Shown here: in pieces, positions 5,513 to 12,839 of the stretch
Layout: each line of letters opens with the position of its first letter
How positions within the stretch are numbered: position 1 is the first letter of the stretch
From: Caryophanales bacterium UBA6259
GTDB taxonomy: Bacteria; Bacillota; Bacilli; Tepidibacillales; Tepidibacillaceae
Direction of reading: 5' to 3'
Assembly: GCA_002441135.1 (NCBI GenBank)
Contig: DJVJ01000048.1
Coordinates: forward strand, 1 to 18,234
DNA: 18,234 nt
The notes under the pieces: generated by a model
Database searches by the model: none
Seen by the model: the letters and a program-made list of their open reading frames with translations, nothing else
What the model was told of the DNA's origin: nothing
Translations under genes and position numbers: made by a program

Positions 5513-6262
5513 ATGGTATCCAATAGTGCTGGAACAACGTTTGATGTAGAACTTTCTAGTCAATTTTTGCAAGAAACAAGAAACATCGTTATTTACTTGC
5601 CACCTAATTATTCACCGCTGTTTTCTTATCCCGTTTTGTATGTGCAGGATGGAAGCGACTATATTACCTTTGGAAAAATTATTCAGCTGCTAGAGGAAAA
5701 GATGCAAACAGAGCAATGGCCACCTTTTATCATGGTTGCTATTCCTGTTGAAAGAAATAATCGCACGAATGAGTACCATCTTCAAGGGGAAAAGCACTCT
5801 AAATATCTTCGTTTTTTTGCGGAAGAGCTAATACCATATATCGATAAGCATTATGCCACTGAAACCTTAGGCTCTGCTAGGGCAATCATTGGAGATTCTC
5901 TTGCTGCACATGTGGCATTGTCCATTAGCTTAGAATATCCATATAGTGTTGAAAATGTTATTTCTCAATCTGGATTCTTTGATCCTTACCTCTTAGAAAA
6001 GATGGAAGCCTATCAAAAAAATCCAATCATCCATACCTATCTTATTGTTGGAACAGAGGAAACAAAAGTAATCACGAAGCGCTATGGTGAATTTAACATT
6101 TTGGAATGGAATCAAAAAGCATATGAGGTCCTTAAAAAGCATCCTCTTTTCCAGGTGGAATATCACGAGGAAAAAGGCGATCATACATGGGGATTTTGGC
6201 AGGAGCATCTAGCAGAAGGTATTGAATTCTTTCTTGCAAAGCAAGGAATTCGTTCTAAATAA
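5513..6262 (+). CDS. yjcH: Esterase-family alpha/beta hydrolase (YjcH-like)
   Basis: A 249-residue protein of the esterase D/enterochelin-esterase type. It shows the early beta strand RNIVIYLPPNY, then PVLYVQDGSDY, the nucleophile elbow IGDSLAA with Ser129, and a late GDHTWGFW with the likely catalytic His224. An acidic partner near VGTEE (about residues 180-183) is possible. There is no signal peptide, so it acts in the cytosol; the substrate is unknown. The start at 5513 has AGGAG seven bases upstream and is preferred over the ATG at 5492. In Bacillus, yjcF, yjcG and yjcH are neighbours, and the same three families occur here, which supports the symbol. A strong terminator follows, so it is not co-transcribed with yjcG here. 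Confidence 0.85.
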   Translation: MVSNSAGTTFDVELSSQFLQETRNIVIYLPPNYSPLFSYPVLYVQDGSDYITFGKIIQLLEEKMQTEQWPPFIMVAIPVERNNRTNEYHLQGEKHSKYLRFFAEELIPYIDKHYATETLGSARAIIGDSLAAHVALSISLEYPYSVENVISQSGFFDPYLLEKMEAYQKNPIIHTYLIVGTEETKVITKRYGEFNILEWNQKAYEVLKKHPLFQVEYHEEKGDHTWGFWQEHLAEGIEFFLAKQGIRSK

Positions 6263-6276
6263 ATCATTCATTAAAT

Positions 6277-6323
6277 AAAGAGTAGATAGATCCTATCGTC
6301 ACAATAGATCTCATCTACTCTTT
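6277..6323 (+). terminator. Terminator of yjcH, probably bidirectional
   Basis: AAAGAGTAGAT (6277-6287) and ATCTACTCTTT (6313-6323) are exact inverted copies, with GATC/GATC pairing inside. It ends in TTTGTTGTTT on the plus strand, and it also lies six bases past the stop of the convergent 36-aa gene, so it may serve both. Confidence 0.8.
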
Positions 6324-6328
6324 GTTGT

Positions 6329-6439
6329 TTAAACAGAAGCTTTCTCTTCTTCTAACCACTGTACTATATATGCCATTAGATAACTCATACCTACCATAAA
6401 GGCTATTCCTGAAAGAAAGATTAAAAACCCTATTAACAT
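6329..6439 (-). CDS. Small single-span membrane protein (36 aa), unknown function
   Basis: A short frame with an ideal GAGGAGG seven bases before the ATG at 6439 encodes 36 residues: about 26 hydrophobic ones (MLIGFLIFLSGIAFMVGMSY onward to about Val26) and then a short charged tail, QWLEEEKASV. This is one transmembrane helix with an acidic cytosolic or external end. The excellent ribosome binding site, hydrophobic pattern and convergent terminator make it much more convincing than a chance frame. It lies between yjcH and yjcG on the opposite strand. I do not recognise it; small accessory subunits of membrane complexes and sporulation micro-proteins look like this in general. Confidence 0.7.
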   Translation of the reverse strand: MLIGFLIFLSGIAFMVGMSYLMAYIVQWLEEEKASV

Positions 6440-6511
6440 CCTTGTTCCTCCTCAATAATTTGTAGATATTAGTATAGTTTATACCAAAGGATAGATGCTT
6501 ATACTTTCTAA

Positions 6512-6540
6512 TTTTCAATATTGAATTAATTTGGTAAAAT
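6512..6540 (+). promoter_or_regulatory. Possible promoter of yjcG
   Basis: TTTTCA (6512-6517), a 17-base spacer and TAAAAT (6535-6540) lie 55 bases before the yjcG start. The -35 is a weak match. The same gap must also hold the divergent promoter of the 36-aa gene. Confidence 0.4.
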
Positions 6541-6594
6541 GTAAATATTAATATACTACCCATGTAAAACGAATATATAAAGGAGGTTGATGTA

Positions 6595-7110
6595 ATGAGA
6601 TTTGGTATTGTCATTTTCCCTCAGCAAGAAGTACAAGAGCAGGCCAATGCTTTAAGAATGAGGTATGATTCCCATTATGCCCTTATCGCACCACATATTA
6701 CTTTAAAGGAACCCTTTGAAGTGAAGGAAGCAGATTTGGATAAAGTGACGCAAGCCATTGAGGAATTGGTTGAAAAAACTCCTCCTTTCCAATTAACCAT
6801 TAACAAGGTGGGATCCTTTATCCCCACTTCTCCAGTTGTATTTTATGGGTTTGAAAAGAATAAAGAGATTGTTGATCTTTATGAAAAATTGAACGAAGGT
6901 ATTTTATATCAACCTACCGTTCATGCTTTTGTTCCACATATTACAATTGCGCAGGATTTGTCTGAAGCAGAGTTAACTGACCTATATAATCGCTTTAAGC
7001 TTCATACCTTTGACATTCCTGTGACTGCAGATCAAGTTCATTTAGTGTACCAAACAGAGGATAAAACTTGGAAAAACTATAAAAGCTTTTCTCTAAAGGG
7101 AAAGAAATAA
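6595..7110 (+). CDS. yjcG: 2H phosphoesterase, YjcG family
   Basis: A 171-residue protein with the two HxTx motifs of the 2H superfamily: His34-Thr36 (HITL) and His115-Thr117 (HITI), each starting a strand as in LigT-like folds. The YjcG family is named as a putative phosphoesterase in Bacillus; its natural substrate is not known to me, though a cyclic phosphate or 2'-5' bond in RNA or a nucleotide is expected from the family. AAAGGAGG eight bases before the ATG fixes the start. It is followed 35 bases later by yjcF and shares its transcript. It is distinct from thpR in this window, so the cell has at least two such enzymes. Confidence 0.92.
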   Translation: MRFGIVIFPQQEVQEQANALRMRYDSHYALIAPHITLKEPFEVKEADLDKVTQAIEELVEKTPPFQLTINKVGSFIPTSPVVFYGFEKNKEIVDLYEKLNEGILYQPTVHAFVPHITIAQDLSEAELTDLYNRFKLHTFDIPVTADQVHLVYQTEDKTWKNYKSFSLKGKK

Positions 7111-7145
7111 ACTAAAGGTTGTGACAACTGAGGATGGAGCAATTA

Positions 7146-7574
7146 ATGATTAAAAAAGTAGAAACAGAACAAGAATTAGCAGATGCCTATCATATTAGGG
7201 AAGTTGTATTTATTGATGAGCAAGAGGTACCAAAAGAACTAGAGATGGACGAATTTGATGCTACTGCTACACATTTAATTCTATATCAAGGAAAACAACC
7301 TGTTGCTACAGCACGATTTAGAGAATACGGCCATCAACTAGCCAAAATTGAACGTGTTGCCGTACTTAAGGAGTTACGTGGAAAAGGTTTAGGACAAAAA
7401 ATCATGCGTTTTGTAGAAGAGGAAGCCGCAAAACAAGGCTATCAAAGGTTCCGTTTAAATGCACAGCGTCATGCAGAGCACTTTTATGCTCAGCTAGGCT
7501 ATATCACCATTAGTGAGCCCTTTGATGAAGCAGGAATTGAACATGTAACCATGGAAAAAGAGAAAGGAAATTAG
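7146..7574 (+). CDS. yjcF: GNAT-family N-acetyltransferase, YjcF-like
   Basis: A 142-residue acetyltransferase of the GNAT fold, close to the ElaA/YjcF subgroup. It shows the N-terminal HIREVVFIDEQEVP, the central strand ATARFRE, then KIERVAVLKELRGKGLGQKIM, which includes the acetyl-CoA pyrophosphate-binding loop (R/Q-x-x-G-x-G/A type, here RGKGLG), and the late FYAQLGYI. It uses acetyl-CoA to modify an unknown amine. Of two in-frame ATGs, 7146 has GGAG six bases upstream; 7134 has only an abutting GAGG, so I prefer 7146. It is the last gene of the yjcG-yjcF unit. Confidence 0.88.
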   Translation: MIKKVETEQELADAYHIREVVFIDEQEVPKELEMDEFDATATHLILYQGKQPVATARFREYGHQLAKIERVAVLKELRGKGLGQKIMRFVEEEAAKQGYQRFRLNAQRHAEHFYAQLGYITISEPFDEAGIEHVTMEKEKGN

Positions 7575-7600
7575 CATGATGCTAATCTCCTTTCTTTTTT
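7562..7600 (+). terminator. Terminator of yjcG-yjcF
   Basis: GAAAGGA pairs with TCCTTTC around an inner ATTAGCAT/ATGCTAAT stem that contains the yjcF stop codon, and TTTTTT follows at 7595-7600. It overlaps the end of the gene. Confidence 0.9.
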
Positions 7601-7603
7601 CTA

Positions 7604-8431
7604 TTATTCAAGTAAATTTTTCATTTTTTCTACGATATCATAAGATACAGTTTTGGTGCCAATTGGAGCATGAAAGGTTATTTCTCCTCTAGTACCGTGA
7701 AAATCGGAGCCGCCTGTCACTAAAATATTATATCGGTCACCCATTTCCTGATATTTTTTTTCTCCAGCTTGATCATGATCTGGATGATAAGCTTCAATAC
7801 CCTTTAGCCCGTATTGGATTAAACGAACGACCATTTCATCATCATCATAAAGACCAGGATGGGCAATTACAGGAATTCCACCTGCTTTTAAAATAATATC
7901 AATGCCATCCTCTGGACGAATGCGAACAGGATTAACATAAGCCTTACCCTTTTTACCTAGATAGATATCAAAGGCCTCCTCCATGGTCTCGACGATTTTT
8001 TTCTCAATAAGAACTTCTGCAATATGAGGGCGGCCTACATTAGCCCCTTCTCGTCTAAGCTTACCCTTCACTTCATCCATGGTGATTGGAATCCCAAGTT
8101 CATTTAATTTATCTACCATCATTTCATTTCGGTGATCTCTTACCTTTAAAAGCTCGGTTAAAGTATTTAGAAACTCTTTATTTTGATGCTGAATAAAGTA
8201 GCCTAAGATATGCACATCCTGGTTATTTTCTACTGTGCTCATTTCAATACCAGGAATAACCTCAATCCCTAATTCCTGAGCTACACTTAACGCTTCATCA
8301 ATTCCACCTACCGAATCATGATCGGTTACTCCAAAAGCAGCTAATCCTGCTTCCTTTGCCATTTTCACATTTTCCGCTGGGCTATGTAAACCATCTGAAG
8401 CTGTACTATGGGAATGTAAATCTACTTTCAT
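7604..8431 (-). CDS. PHP-domain phosphoesterase (TrpH/YciV, RNase AM-like)
   Basis: A 275-residue PHP-family protein. Metal-binding residues are in the usual order: His6 and His8 (DLHSHSTASDG), Asp13, His38 (TDHDS), Glu63 (GIEMS), His74 (HILGY), His191 (AHPG), and Asp243 and His245 (SDFHG). The region between about 75 and 170 is the helical insertion of this subgroup. Relatives include a 3',5'-nucleoside bisphosphate phosphatase and E. coli YciV (RNase AM), which trims RNA 5' ends; either activity is possible. AGGTGAGG four bases before the ATG, rather close, is the only ribosome binding site. It is a single gene converging with yjcF, and the yjcF terminator lies just past its stop. Confidence 0.88.
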   Translation of the reverse strand: MKVDLHSHSTASDGLHSPAENVKMAKEAGLAAFGVTDHDSVGGIDEALSVAQELGIEVIPGIEMSTVENNQDVHILGYFIQHQNKEFLNTLTELLKVRDHRNEMMVDKLNELGIPITMDEVKGKLRREGANVGRPHIAEVLIEKKIVETMEEAFDIYLGKKGKAYVNPVRIRPEDGIDIILKAGGIPVIAHPGLYDDDEMVVRLIQYGLKGIEAYHPDHDQAGEKKYQEMGDRYNILVTGGSDFHGTRGEITFHAPIGTKTVSYDIVEKMKNLLE

Positions 8432-8583
8432 CTTACCTCACCTCAAATATTTCTTCATTTAGGGGTTTTTTAATAAAAATTTAATGAATATGGTCAAGGC
8501 GTATTTCATAACGTTAACCAACAAAAGCTTTTCTATTTCAAATTGTACTGCTTTTGTATGAAATTAATAAAGGAGGACGTTAG

Positions 8584-8925
8584 ATGCTTGTGAAGTCATT
8601 TCAAAAGGTCATTCAATCCTCTTCAAGGGTGGATTATGTGTTTGAATCTCAAGGATTTACTAAGACAGGAAGAAAAGATTCGCCCTATTATCGTTTGAAA
8701 TTAGCAGATTTAGCTACGAGAACAAATTATGAGGTTCAAATACCGATCCGCAAAATTGTCAGAGGCCATGAAGAGCCAATGTACAAAATTACCGAAATGA
8801 CAATTCACTTAAAGGACCCTTATCCTAAAAAGCACCCAATCCCTGATTCTGTCGTGCATGCTGCTCAAGAAAAGGTAAGAGAAACCCTTTCCTATTTAAT
8901 GCTAGATCGTAACCTTAGCAAGTAG
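8584..8925 (+). CDS. Hypothetical protein, 113 aa
   Basis: AGGAGG seven bases before the ATG makes this a well-supported gene. The product is basic, cytosolic and beta-rich in appearance, with a charged centre (EVQIPIRKIVRGHEEP) and a C-terminal helix (HAAQEKVRETLSYLML). I do not recognise the family. Its last 24 bases overlap the end of the gene on the other strand (8902-9264), with no terminator between them. Confidence 0.75.
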   Translation: MLVKSFQKVIQSSSRVDYVFESQGFTKTGRKDSPYYRLKLADLATRTNYEVQIPIRKIVRGHEEPMYKITEMTIHLKDPYPKKHPIPDSVVHAAQEKVRETLSYLMLDRNLSK

Positions 8926-9264
8926 CATCTCCACCATCATTTCTTGATCTTCAATTAATTCATTATCTATTTGATCATATTTTAGCTCTTGGTTTGTTTT
9001 TTCTACAGCATTTTTAAGATCATCTAAAGAAGCATCTTCTAGTGTAGTCCCTATTTGCTCTAAAAAATTACGGAATATAATTTCTACACTTTTATCCATT
9101 ACTTCCTCAGAAGCAGTTTCAGCAAAAACATGGATTCCTTCTTTTTTTAACAAGCGATTGGTTACTCTATAAGAGGATAGGATTCCTCCCTTTGCATCGT
9201 TTAATTCAAGCTTTTTTCGACTTAATAAATCACTTAAATGAGTCATGTAAATATCTTCTGCCAT
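8902..9264 (-). CDS. Hypothetical acidic, helical protein, 120 aa
   Basis: A 120-residue product, strongly acidic and predicted largely helical, with repeated leucine and glutamate spacing (MDKSVEIIFRNFLEQI; DLKNAVEKTNQELKY; DQEMMVEMLLAKV). No signal peptide or membrane segment is seen. The ribosome binding site AAGGGG is rather far (13 bases) from the ATG at 9264; the later ATG at 9246 has none. Function unknown. It ends inside the convergent 113-aa gene. Confidence 0.65.
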   Translation of the reverse strand: MAEDIYMTHLSDLLSRKKLELNDAKGGILSSYRVTNRLLKKEGIHVFAETASEEVMDKSVEIIFRNFLEQIGTTLEDASLDDLKNAVEKTNQELKYDQIDNELIEDQEMMVEMLLAKVTI

Positions 9265-9320
9265 TATGCCAGTTTAGCCCCTTTCGAAGTCTAATTGTAT
9301 ACCTTGTTGGCAAAAAGTGT

Positions 9321-9350
9321 ATCATATTCTCCCTTCTTTTCCCAGAACAA
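9321..9350 (-). promoter_or_regulatory. Possible promoter of the 120-aa gene
   Basis: On the minus strand TTGTTC (9350-9345), an 18-base spacer and TATGAT (9326-9321) lie about 60 bases before the start at 9264. Confidence 0.45.
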
Positions 9351-9406
9351 GATGCACTTTGCTTCACTTCTCATTTTAGCATTACCATTTCTTAAAGAAA
9401 CTAATA

Positions 9407-9432
9407 AAGGGCACCAATTTAATGGTGCCCTT
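9407..9432 (-). terminator. Terminator of the ATP-grasp gene
   Basis: AAGGGCACCA (9407-9416) and TGGTGCCCTT (9423-9432) form a perfect 10-bp GC-containing stem four bases past the gene's stop, followed on the minus strand by TTATTAG. The T-run is modest, but the stem is strong. Confidence 0.75.
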
Positions 9433-9435
9433 ACA

Positions 9436-10191
9436 TTATTTAATTTTTCGAATGAGATGAATATATCGGTCAATCTTACCATACAAGCGTTTATCTCTGT
9501 GACTTCTAAATAGTTGATAATTCGGTCTAGAGTTGGTTTCAAGAATCCAAGTATTTAATTGATTGTCAATCGCGACATCCATTCCTACTTCTCTCACATT
9601 CCTGTAAGAACGACGCAATGATTTAGATGCTTCTAATCCAAGCTGAATTAGCTTCTTTTCCATTTGATTAATTTGTTGATCAGTAGCATTGACACTATTT
9701 TTAAGTGCTTTGTCTAAAGTAATCGGTGCTCCGCCACGACTATGGTTAGTGACAATTTTGTTTTTTGCTGCCCATTTACCCATGATCCCCATAACTTCCC
9801 AATTGGTTTTAGGCCGAAGCACCAATACCCGGAAATCGAGGGGTCTATTTTGTATGGTAATTAACGGAATCCCTTGTTGAATCATGTATGGACGCTCTCC
9901 CATAATTTTTTTGAGCAGATTAAATAATTCCGTTTGATCATTAGCTTCTTTATAAAGTTGATCGGTTTGCACAATAAAACGTTCGGACTCTTTAGTAATC
10001 TTGATAATTCCCGAACCACCCGTACCTACAATTGGTTTACCAAAAATAAGGGGGTATTTATTTACGAAGTCAGCTAAATTTTTTTGATCGAACAGTTTCG
10101 TTTCTGGCATATATTGTTTTAGGATTGGATTTGTTGCCAATACTTGAGCCTTTCTAAACTTATTCGCCAAATAGTAATAAGTTTTTGCCAT
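9436..10191 (-). CDS. YheC/YheD-family ATP-grasp protein (endospore coat-associated type)
   Basis: A 251-residue ATP-grasp protein resembling the C-terminal half of Bacillus YheC/YheD. It shows GKPIVGTGGSGI (about 51-62, glycine-rich ATP loop), MIQQGIPL (103-110), the LDFRVLVLR strand (118-126), and VGMDVAIDNQLNTWILETN with Asp205, Glu218 and Asn220 as probable metal and phosphate ligands. YheC and YheD are longer (over 350 residues) and associated with the spore coat, so this is a short form that keeps mainly the ATP-grasp part. The ligase substrate is unknown. GGGAGG seven bases before the ATG fixes the start. The gene stands alone and is one of the reasons to think the organism sporulates. 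Confidence 0.85.
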   Translation of the reverse strand: MAKTYYYLANKFRKAQVLATNPILKQYMPETKLFDQKNLADFVNKYPLIFGKPIVGTGGSGIIKITKESERFIVQTDQLYKEANDQTELFNLLKKIMGERPYMIQQGIPLITIQNRPLDFRVLVLRPKTNWEVMGIMGKWAAKNKIVTNHSRGGAPITLDKALKNSVNATDQQINQMEKKLIQLGLEASKSLRRSYRNVREVGMDVAIDNQLNTWILETNSRPNYQLFRSHRDKRLYGKIDRYIHLIRKIK

Positions 10192-10280
10192 ATTCGATCC
10201 TCCCTCTGAAATTGAAATATCTATGATATCCTATTCAAAGAGAAAAGACGAAGTATGGACTGATGCTGAGTTTTAACAAT

Positions 10281-10307
10281 AAAAAATCCACAAAGTGTGG
10301 ATTTTTT
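10281..10307. terminator. Bidirectional terminator after alaX
   Basis: AAAAAATCCACA (10281-10292) and TGTGGATTTTTT (10296-10307) are exact inverted copies around a three-base loop, so it can end transcription on both strands. On the minus strand it closes the pilZ-alaX unit. Confidence 0.9.
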
Positions 10308-10318
10308 GTTTTAATATA

Positions 10319-11539
10319 CTATTTAGGAAGAGATGTTTTTATTATATAATCTTTCATTTGAGTTAGAGCATTATGTAGGGTAGCTTCATCTGCTACACCT
10401 CCGCCTTGGGCTGTTTTTGGATTTCCTCCACCTTTTCCACCGATAATCTCTAAGCCTATTTTTATCACTTCATTCATCTGGATAGCAATATCATTACTTC
10501 TTTGCAGAACAAATTGAACTTTATCCTGTTCTATTGTAGCTAGTATTACAAGATAAGCCTCTGACTGCGTTATCTCCTGAGCTAACTGTTTCAAATCGTT
10601 AAAAGGGCGGTTGATAAATGTTTCCTCGACCCAAAATATTTTGCCATCAAAGCTTGCTTTTGCTTTCCATTTTTCTGCCTCTAAAGCTAATAACTCTAGA
10701 CGAAGCTCCTTAGCAGTTTTATCGATTTCCTCTTTTTCTGTTATAAGTCCTGCTACCTTGTTGGCAACATCAGCCCAATTTGTTTTTAATATTTTGCTAG
10801 CACTCATGAGCTCCTGTTGGAATCTTGTGTAAAAGGTTAAAGCGCGTTTACCACAAACAAAGGTTACCCGACTATTTTTCTTATATTTTTCCCAGCCTAA
10901 TATTTTAATTAAACCAATCTCTCCAGTGGCATATGGGTGTGTTCCTGCACAGGCACATTGATCAAACTCTTGAACATTCACAAGACGAACGGCTTCTTCT
11001 AGCTCTGGAATTTTCTCTTTGATGGAAGCTGCCACCTGATCAGTAGGAATAGCTTCCGCTTTAATTTCTCTGTTTTCCATTATAATTTGATTGGAAAGTG
11101 CTTCAAGAGAAGCCATCATTTCATCTGTTAATTCTGGGACAGTGACATCAATTGTGACGGTTTCTTCTCCTAGATGAAAGCCAACTGTTTCTCCCTCATA
11201 TAAAATCTCAAAGGCACGTGATAGAATATGTTGCCCTGCATGCTGTTGCATAAAATCAAAGCGTCTACTCCAATTTATCTTCCCTTTTACCTGCTTATTT
11301 TCTAGCTGTTGTGATTCTAGTAAATGATAAATTACTCCTTGTTCCTTCCAAACATCTAGAACCGCTATATTATCGATCCACCCTGTATCATTTGGCTGAC
11401 CACCACCGGTAGGATAAAATACCGTTTGATCAAGGACAACAATACTTTTCCCATCCTCTTGTGCCTTCTGCAAAATTACCTTTGCTTCAAATTCTGTGGT
11501 ATAGGGATTTATCTCGTAAAGCTTGATTGTAGGATTCAT
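10319..11539 (-). CDS. alaX: Alanyl-tRNA editing protein, long form (AlaX-L)
   Basis: A 406-residue free-standing editing enzyme related to the second half of AlaRS, which removes serine or glycine wrongly attached to tRNA-Ala. Zinc ligands of the editing site are visible: HAGQH with His100 and His104, and CAGTH with Cys197 and His201. A GGGQP motif (about 45-49) lies in the N-terminal domain. The C-terminal part (about 300-400), with GGKGGGNPKTAQGGG, is the DHHA1 domain, which defines the long form. AAGGAG seven bases before the ATG supports the start, although this lies 53 bases inside the end of the preceding pilZ gene. It is cytosolic. The pairing with a PilZ gene has no obvious functional logic. 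Confidence 0.93.
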   Translation of the reverse strand: MNPTIKLYEINPYTTEFEAKVILQKAQEDGKSIVVLDQTVFYPTGGGQPNDTGWIDNIAVLDVWKEQGVIYHLLESQQLENKQVKGKINWSRRFDFMQQHAGQHILSRAFEILYEGETVGFHLGEETVTIDVTVPELTDEMMASLEALSNQIIMENREIKAEAIPTDQVAASIKEKIPELEEAVRLVNVQEFDQCACAGTHPYATGEIGLIKILGWEKYKKNSRVTFVCGKRALTFYTRFQQELMSASKILKTNWADVANKVAGLITEKEEIDKTAKELRLELLALEAEKWKAKASFDGKIFWVEETFINRPFNDLKQLAQEITQSEAYLVILATIEQDKVQFVLQRSNDIAIQMNEVIKIGLEIIGGKGGGNPKTAQGGGVADEATLHNALTQMKDYIIKTSLPK

Positions 11540-12164
11540 CCTTCTGCTCCTTGTCTGCTTCGCTTTCCAATTGTTTTAATTGTTCTTTTATAATATATAC
11601 CCGAATCTGTTCGTAATGGTAAGAGGAGATTTCCTCTTTAAATTTCCCACCAAAATAATAACGCTGATCTTCTTTAGAAAAAATATAATTTACAATTTCC
11701 ACATCTAAATAAACCGCTTGTCCATCTAAAGTAAAGGAAACCTGAGCAATTCCTTTTTCTCTTAAATAGGTAGTAGAGGAAAACCCAATTCCTCCTTCAC
11801 TTATATCATGTATCTCAATGATTAAAGGTTGTATTAATTCAATTAAAGGCTTCTGGCCAGTAAAGGAGACGGCATTGATTTTACCATTTAATTGAAAAGG
11901 AAATCGAGTATGTTCTCTAGGAATCATCCATTTATCTCTCAAAATTGGAGGAGTTAAAATATAAATCTTATCCTGTTCAATCTTAAGCACGGTGGAGACA
12001 AACGAATCCATCGATCGTTCGTAAGTGACCATGCATTGCAAAGTTTCCCCAGCTTTAAATAAAGGGTTTAAAATCTTTACAATGAAAACCTCGTAACCCG
12101 CATATTGAATTGTACCTTCTTCTTTATACGTTCTACCTTCGACGTAAATCTTGCTTCCTAGCAA
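11487..12164 (-). CDS. PilZ-domain protein (probable cyclic di-GMP receptor)
   Basis: A 225-residue protein that starts with TTG at 12164, seven bases after GGAGG. The N-terminal part (about 1-80) looks like a YcgR-N/flagellar brake-type beta domain. The PilZ part follows, with the two cyclic di-GMP motifs RxxxR (Arg83-Arg87, REHTR) and DxSxxG (Asp120, Ser122, Gly125; DISEGG). Both being intact suggests real ligand binding. The layout resembles YpfA/DgrA or YcgR-type effectors that adjust motility, but the target cannot be told from the sequence. The C-terminal tail (about 200-220) is highly charged and lies in the part that overlaps alaX. Confidence 0.85.
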   Translation of the reverse strand: MLGSKIYVEGRTYKEEGTIQYAGYEVFIVKILNPLFKAGETLQCMVTYERSMDSFVSTVLKIEQDKIYILTPPILRDKWMIPREHTRFPFQLNGKINAVSFTGQKPLIELIQPLIIEIHDISEGGIGFSSTTYLREKGIAQVSFTLDGQAVYLDVEIVNYIFSKEDQRYYFGGKFKEEISSYHYEQIRVYIIKEQLKQLESEADKEQKDESYNQALRDKSLYHRI

Positions 12165-12192
12165 ATTTAATCCTCCTATTATAAAAAACCAT

Positions 12193-12231
12193 ATTATAGA
12201 AAATTCTAATGTATTTTCAACTTTCCGTCAA
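12193..12231 (-). promoter_or_regulatory. Two overlapping promoters of pilZ-alaX
   Basis: On the minus strand one promoter reads TTGAAA (12220-12215), 16 bases, TATAAT (12198-12193). A second reads TTGACG (12231-12226), 17 bases, TAGAAT (12208-12203). Both match the housekeeping consensus well and end about 30 to 40 bases before the TTG start. Confidence 0.65.
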
Positions 12232-12272
12232 ATTCCAAAAGAACTATTATCATATTTTTTTCTAATATCAAC

Positions 12273-12303
12273 AAAAAAAGCACCCAGCTTGTCTCTGGAT
12301 GCT
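12273..12303 (-). terminator. Terminator of the moaACB operon
   Basis: AGCACCCAG (12279-12287) pairs with CTGGATGCT (12295-12303) with one mismatch, and on the minus strand it is followed by a run of seven T (12279-12273). Confidence 0.85.
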
Positions 12304-12338
12304 CTTTATTGTTAATAATTATTTGATTTTTCTTTTCA

Positions 12339-12839
12339 TTATTTGAAATCTTTTGGATGCTCTCCCATTGTTCCTTGAAGAATTTGTAAGGCATGAGGGA
12401 TAACATTTATAATGGATTCTAAATTTTCTCTTACCCCTTTTGGACTACCTGGCAGATTGACAATAATCGTATTCCCCCTTGCACCAACAATTGCTCTTGA
12501 AAGCATTGCATGAGGAGTTTTTTGTCTAGAGACCCTTCTCATTTCCTCCGCCATTCCTGGAATCTCTTTATCAATTACAGCTAAGGTTGCTTCAGGAGTT
12601 ACATCACGCTTAGAAAGGCCAGTCCCACCAGTGGTGATGATTAAGTCTAGTTTGTGCTCATCGGCATAAAGGACTAAAAAACGCTCAATTAAATGACGCT
12701 CATCAGGAATTACATCATATTTTTCAACGGTTCCGTTTATATCAGCAACCATTTCATGGATGACTTGTCCACTTATATCCTCTCGCTCACCTCTTGCACC
12801 TTTATCACTTAATGTTAGAATACCGACCTTAATACTCAT
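12339..12839 (-). CDS. moaB: Molybdopterin adenylyltransferase family protein (MoaB/MogA)
   Basis: A 166-residue protein of the MoCF-biosynthesis fold. It shows the conserved ILTLSDKGARGE start (Ser11-Asp12), the molybdopterin-binding ITTGGTGLSKRDVTPEA (about 68-84, with Asp79 as the expected catalytic aspartate) and NLPGSPKG (128-135). In bacteria that lack a distinct MogA, this MoaB form is thought to adenylylate molybdopterin before metal insertion by MoeA. Its ATG overlaps the moaC stop by four bases (ATGA), which suggests translational coupling. Last gene of moaA-moaC-moaB, then a terminator. Confidence 0.92.
   Translation of the reverse strand: MSIKVGILTLSDKGARGEREDISGQVIHEMVADINGTVEKYDVIPDERHLIERFLVLYADEHKLDLIITTGGTGLSKRDVTPEATLAVIDKEIPGMAEEMRRVSRQKTPHAMLSRAIVGARGNTIIVNLPGSPKGVRENLESIINVIPHALQILQGTMGEHPKDFK

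Noticed and set aside
6315..6614. 99-codon minus-strand frame between yjcH and yjcG
   Set aside because: It overlaps the better-supported 36-aa gene in another frame, starts inside yjcG and has no ribosome binding site.
9291..9542. 83-codon minus-strand frame and its plus-strand shadow at the end of the ATP-grasp gene
   Set aside because: It runs through the ATP-grasp coding end and the strong terminator at 9407-9432; no start signal.
12206..12406. 66-codon minus-strand frame past moaB
   Set aside because: It starts inside moaB in another frame, runs through the operon terminator and has no ribosome binding site.
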